A stretch of DNA of 64,000 nucleotides from Chrysopilus asiliformis (taxonomy: Eukaryota; Arthropoda; Insecta; Diptera; Rhagionidae). This document shows, piece after piece, positions 59,968 through 64,000 of the stretch. The translations under genes were made by a program, and so were the position numbers. Below the pieces are notes generated by a model. It ran no database searches, was not told the origin of the DNA, and was given only the letters and a program-made list of their open reading frames with translations. The stretch lies in contig OZ035960.1 of NCBI GenBank assembly GCA_964034945.1, positions 21,563,487 through 21,627,486 on the forward strand, in the 5' to 3' direction. Each line of letters starts with the position of its first letter. Within the stretch, counting starts at the first letter, position 1.

Positions 59968-60333
59968 AGGTGTCGCTCCACATGAGAATAAATACGCGAG
60001 TAACTCTCAAAACCTCTCGAGAGTTACTCGCAGGAGGTTATCCATTTGAGAGTTAATTTCGGCGATTTTTCTATCGCTACTAGCGAAATCGAGCTTCTAG
60101 CGTTTTCGAGAGCTACTAGCGAAATTCAAACGCTGTTCGTATCTGCGAGTTACTCTCCGAGAGTTCAGTGGAGGCCTGTCGACAAGAGAGTAGAATCACT
60201 TTTGACAACTCGTAGAAATTAGCTCGCGAGTTTTTGCGAGTTTCTGTGAGCGACTCTCAGATACGTGTGCATTTGCGAGTAGCTGCTATCGAGAAGTTCT
60301 CGTCGGCATTTACTCTCATGTGGAGCGGCACCT
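59968..60333. mobile_element. MITE family AGGTGCCGCTCCACATGAG, copy 2
   Basis: 366 bp, ends AGGTGTCGCTCCACATGAGA and CATGTGGAGCGGCACCT, TTA on both sides (59965-59967, 60334-60336). About 90 percent like copy 1 by eye. It is inserted at the very end of a copy of the AAGGCCCCGT family. Confidence 0.82.
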
Positions 60334-60339
60334 TTAGGG

Positions 60340-62485
60340 GCCGTTTTCATCTGACACTTTATCTGGCGATTTTTGTTGCCACAATTCCAGAAATCTTTTC
60401 CGGAAGAAGTCTCTAATGACATTTTTTCAAACAAAATCGCCGCAGTAAGTTCGAATTTCGTGAATTTTTCCTAAGCGAACTTATTCACAGTTCTCACAGT
60501 TCAAAGTGTGGCGAAATAAATTCTGAGAGAGAAATTCTTAAAAATTTAAAAATTCAGAATTTACTCTGACCATGCTGTACTCGACTTGCAAGTCGATTTG
60601 TTAAACCCCTTTTGACCTACAACAAGTAAATTTGCCTGCAGTAAATTCACAAAGAAATGCAAAATTCTTAAAAGAGAAATTGAATGCACTGAATTTGAGG
60701 ATTTAGCGGAATGCGAGGGAGCCATAGTGAAGCCAACAATGACTGAATTTATACTGTATGCAAAGTCAGTAGGTCAAATCTAAAAATAGCCATTGGCGAA
60801 TGTTGTGAGACGTTTCTTTGAGCATGGTTGGCACTAAAACTAAAACTAAAATTTAATGGCAGATGCGATGTAGCAGTATGCACATGTATAGGTTTGTTTT
60901 TACTTGCTAAGTGCTAAGTGCAATGCTGGCATAATTTCTCATGTAAGACATATGAGAGGAATCGGAACTCACTGGCACAATTGCATCCAAACGTCGACGC
61001 GCTACCATCAGAGCAGACCGACCAGACTATGAGAAGAATGTTTTATGAAATCTCTGTATAGCACAGCCGCGATTGCAGCTCGACAAATGTATGAATATGT
61101 TGTGTAGTGTCGTACCTACTGCAGTTAAATTGTAAACTAATTCAATGAAAACTGTGTGACAGTAAAGTCGAGTATCAACTCAAAGAGCAGGCAATAAATG
61201 TGAAAACATTTCCATGCATCAAAAAATTGCACAGGGGAAAGTGAATATGGATCGTACTCTCACCATCAGTATCAGTACAACCCACCCATTTTAGTCAAAC
61301 TGGGAAAATTCTGTCATATCAAGTCATAAATATTCATTTGATTTAACTTTTAATTATTACACTTTTCATAACTATCATCAGTAAAACCAACAAAAAGCAT
61401 AGCAAAATATAAAACTGAGCCATTGCTAATTCGGAAATAGGCTCACATTCAATGCATAATGAGCATTCGTTCTCAATTCTCGCCCCAATGCCAACAAATT
61501 TCGACGTTATTCCATATCGGCTTCTTCTAGTTTGCATAGAATTGCCATACTTTGCATTCTACTGTAATCCAATGGATCTAATTTTTAAAGTACATCTAAT
61601 TAACACTAGTTGTTGGTTTTGTAAAGTTTGAAATGTTCCATAATGATATTATACAAAAATTATATACACTTTCAGTGCTATTTGTTAACTATAGGTACTT
61701 GTAATTTTTAACGCTTTTTTGCTCAAATTTTACGCGATTTTATAAAACGAAATGTGTTTAAGGACCATAGAGCATTTTTTTTCTAAATTAAAATATGTGT
61801 ATATTTTCTTGTTCACCACCAAAAGTTGATAAGATCGTTCCATTTCAGGACCATTTCAGGAATGCCTATAAAATTTCATCGTGCTGGCTCTATTAGTTTT
61901 TGAGAAATCTTGTACACAGACTGACAGACAGAACGACATTTTTTTAATGTGACTCCAATCGAGTCAGGAGTGATCGGGAAATGTTTTTTACGCAAAATTA
62001 AGAGGTCGAAATTTTTCATGAATACAATACTTTATTATACTCCGTAGAAGAAAGTAAAAAAGATCACGTCGTCGTTCTTACAGCATCTTGCGGTTCGAAT
62101 TTTAAAATTTTGACATCATTTCAGAATGAAGAGCCCCCAAAACCCCCAGAAAGATTTTTTTCTGGAATTTTTTTCGAAAAAGGATCGCATCGTTCCGGTC
62201 TTAAAATTAAAATTCTGCCCGGGCCGTCAGATGTGCAAAATTTCAATTTCGGATACGTAAAATTGGGTCAAAATAAAGCTAGACGATTTGAAACATACCT
62301 AGCCCGAAGTGAAGTTAATAGAAAACGTATAAAAAAGTTTTGGATGTTTTCATCAATTAAAAAAAGTCATATGATTAATAATTACCTAATGGTTAATTTT
62401 GATATTAGATATCTTCAGATATTCAGAAAAATATACAAATTTTACACCAACAAAATTTATTACAACATTATTTGTACCACTATGC
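60340..62485. other. AT-rich stretch with a degenerate GTCY-type element at 61.85-61.99 kb
   Basis: The piece GGGGCCGTTTTCATCTGACA at 60337 looks like a further diverged end of the AAGGCCCCGT family. ACAGACTGACAGACAG at 61916-61931, preceded by AAATTTCATCGTGCTGGCTC, is a diverged GTCY-core element. The piece 62070-62300 is related to the repeat at 42.4-42.6 kb. No gene supported. Confidence 0.4.
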
Positions 62486-62490
62486 CTGTA

Positions 62491-62737
62491 AGGCACTTGG
62501 GACACCGAATGCGAAGTCGCATCGCATTGCGAAAAAGTTCAAGTTTACCACGCGATCTTATATCATATGTCATCTACATGAGCTCTAATTTTGTATTACA
62601 TAACAATGCGGTCTCCCCAAAATTGCAGTCTCTGCAAAATTAGAACTCATGTAGATTACATACAATATAAGATCGCTTGGTAAGTTTGAACTTTTTCGAT
62701 ATGCGGTGCGAATTCGCATTCTGTGTGCCAAGTGCCT
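62491..62737. mobile_element. Foldback MITE with AGGCACTTGG ends
   Basis: 247 bp, AGGCACTTGGGACACCGAAT left and TGTGTGCCAAGTGCCT right, with most of the interior also inverted (TCATCTACATGAGCTCTAAT / AGAACTCATGTAGATTACAT). No clear target duplication. The frame running through it is not a gene. Confidence 0.7.
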
Positions 62738-62800
62738 AAGAGTTAGCGCGAAACATTTTTGCGGATTCCTATAAATTGTAAAATCTTTTTTCCGACACCA

Positions 62801-62972
62801 GGGCTGGAATCCTGTATCTCGACGCGTCTCTGTCTTTCGTCACTATGAATCGAAACGTGATTCTGAACTGTCATTCAATGAAATTTGAAGCTGCTGATAT
62901 GGCGAAGTCAAGAGTCAAAAGTTGCGTCGAAGTCGGAAGACAGAGACGCGTCAAGATACAGGATTCCAGCCC
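62801..62972. mobile_element. MITE with GGGCTGGAATCCTGTATC ends
   Basis: 172 bp with inverted arms GGGCTGGAATCCTGTATCTC and complement, continuing through ACGCGTCTCTGTCTT / AAGACAGAGACGCGT. Arms of about 40 bp with few mismatches. Confidence 0.72.
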
Positions 62973-62974
62973 AG

Positions 62975-64000
62975 AAAATTTAGACATTTTTAGTAGATCA
63001 AAAGACCTTTTTTTAGGATAGTGATCTTTGGAAAACTTCAAAATTTCGGGCAATAGGGAAATTCGCTAAACTCACCCAAAGTAACCAAATCACATGCTAT
63101 ACAAATTATTTACGAAGTTTTCAAATTTAGCGCAATTAATTTCATATTTCTTAGAAAGTGTTTCAGAACAATGTCGAACTTTTACAATTATTGGATTATA
63201 GTTCACTCAAGTAACCCTGGTGAAGTGAAAAGTCTTTTGAACTTTTGGAACTATTGCAGCCTACATCTACACAAAATTGCAATTGCATCGACAATTTTCA
63301 ATAGAATTAAGTAAAGTAGCAAATCAATGAGATTTAAATGGGTGCGAATTTTGCAGTAGTTGGTATAATGAATAAGTTGAAAGTTTTTAATCCACTTAGG
63401 ACGAAGTTTCCAATTGAAAATAATAACAATAAACAGAAGGTCTAGTGAAAAGTCCCTGTAACATATCGTCATACAACACACGTAGTGTTCATTAGTCAAT
63501 GCAACACCGAAACGAGGGGAAGACCCACAAACGATAAGTAACTTCATTCAAGTGCAAGAATACATTTTTTTTCCAGAACTTTATAAATTTAATATTATTA
63601 AGAATTCGAGTGAGCATTAAAAAAGCATAAAATAGCGAATGAAAGCGGCCAATGGCATTTTGTCTGCCTTTCTAGACACGGTACACGGTGAGCAGGTCTT
63701 TTGCATGCATGGCTGGTAAACTTTTCGAAAAGAACAAAAAGCCACAATAACAAAAAAAAAAAACGAAAAAACTAGGGAAGGAAAAAAAATCTATAAATAG
63801 TTGTTGAAAACTTTTATGGATGAATATTTAATTCAATTCTTAGTTCAGTTTGAACCAAACAAAAAAATCCGATTGCCCTGCACGGACGATTTTTGTGCAC
63901 GGCATTCAGAACCACATATTTTAGAAAAGAAAAATAGAAGGATTTAAGTCCTTTCAGTAAAGTCATGAAAAATAAACTTGTTGTTGACACAACTATGATA
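62975..64000. other. AT-rich stretch to the window end, no recognised features
   Basis: No coding exon or clear repeat. The missing zinc-finger exon of drongo was looked for here on the minus strand (CxxC...CxxC pattern) and not found. Confidence 0.4.

Noticed and set aside
62110..62643. 177-residue plus-strand frame starting MTSFQNEEPPKPPER
   Set aside because: Crosses a dispersed repeat and then the foldback MITE 62491-62737; no conserved domain pattern.

Overview
The window looks like AT-rich insect nuclear DNA, almost certainly from a true fly (Diptera). Genes have short introns with GT-AG borders. One gene is a clear orthologue of Drosophila drongo (human AGFG1 family), and there is a cluster of secreted DUF1091-type proteins, a family typical of flies. 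Intergenic space is packed with small transposons. No database search was run; every family name comes from recognising motifs by eye. I saw no tRNA, rRNA or CRISPR.

Layout. (1) 182-1076, minus: a two-exon secreted C-type lectin. (2) 1.1-21 kb: no protein gene recognised. It holds short inverted-repeat elements (MITEs), a mini-mariner with 133-bp terminal inverted repeats (17864-18774), several elements built around a shared core next to a GTCY microsatellite, and a good candidate 5' untranslated exon with TATA box and initiator (15779-16087, minus). (3) 21.3-29.1 kb, minus: four paralogous two-exon secreted proteins (DUF1091-like). One is split by a 248-bp MITE. The cluster is pushed apart by a truncated Penelope-like retroelement and by a 1.6-kb inverted-repeat element that itself carries a complete four-exon gene model. 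(4) 29.1-40.2 kb: repeats only. (5) 40.3-42.3 kb, minus: a gene derived from or related to P-element/THAP transposases. (6) 43.4-44.4 kb, plus: a GC-rich reading frame made of nine 83/84-bp repeats that cycles through all three frames and ends in a zinc-finger-like motif. (7) 49.6-57.6 kb, minus: the 3' five coding exons of drongo, an Arf-GAP-family protein of vesicle traffic; its zinc-finger start is not in the window. (8) 57.7-64 kb: nested MITEs and otherwise featureless AT-rich DNA, presumably the drongo upstream intron or flank.

The genes do not form a pathway. The main biology is a tandem family of secreted proteins, a trafficking gene with transposon-filled introns, and transposon-derived genes. 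The three most unusual items are the intron-bearing gene inside the 26.3-27.9 kb element, the frame-cycling repeat protein at 43.4 kb, and the uninterrupted P-like gene at 40.3 kb.
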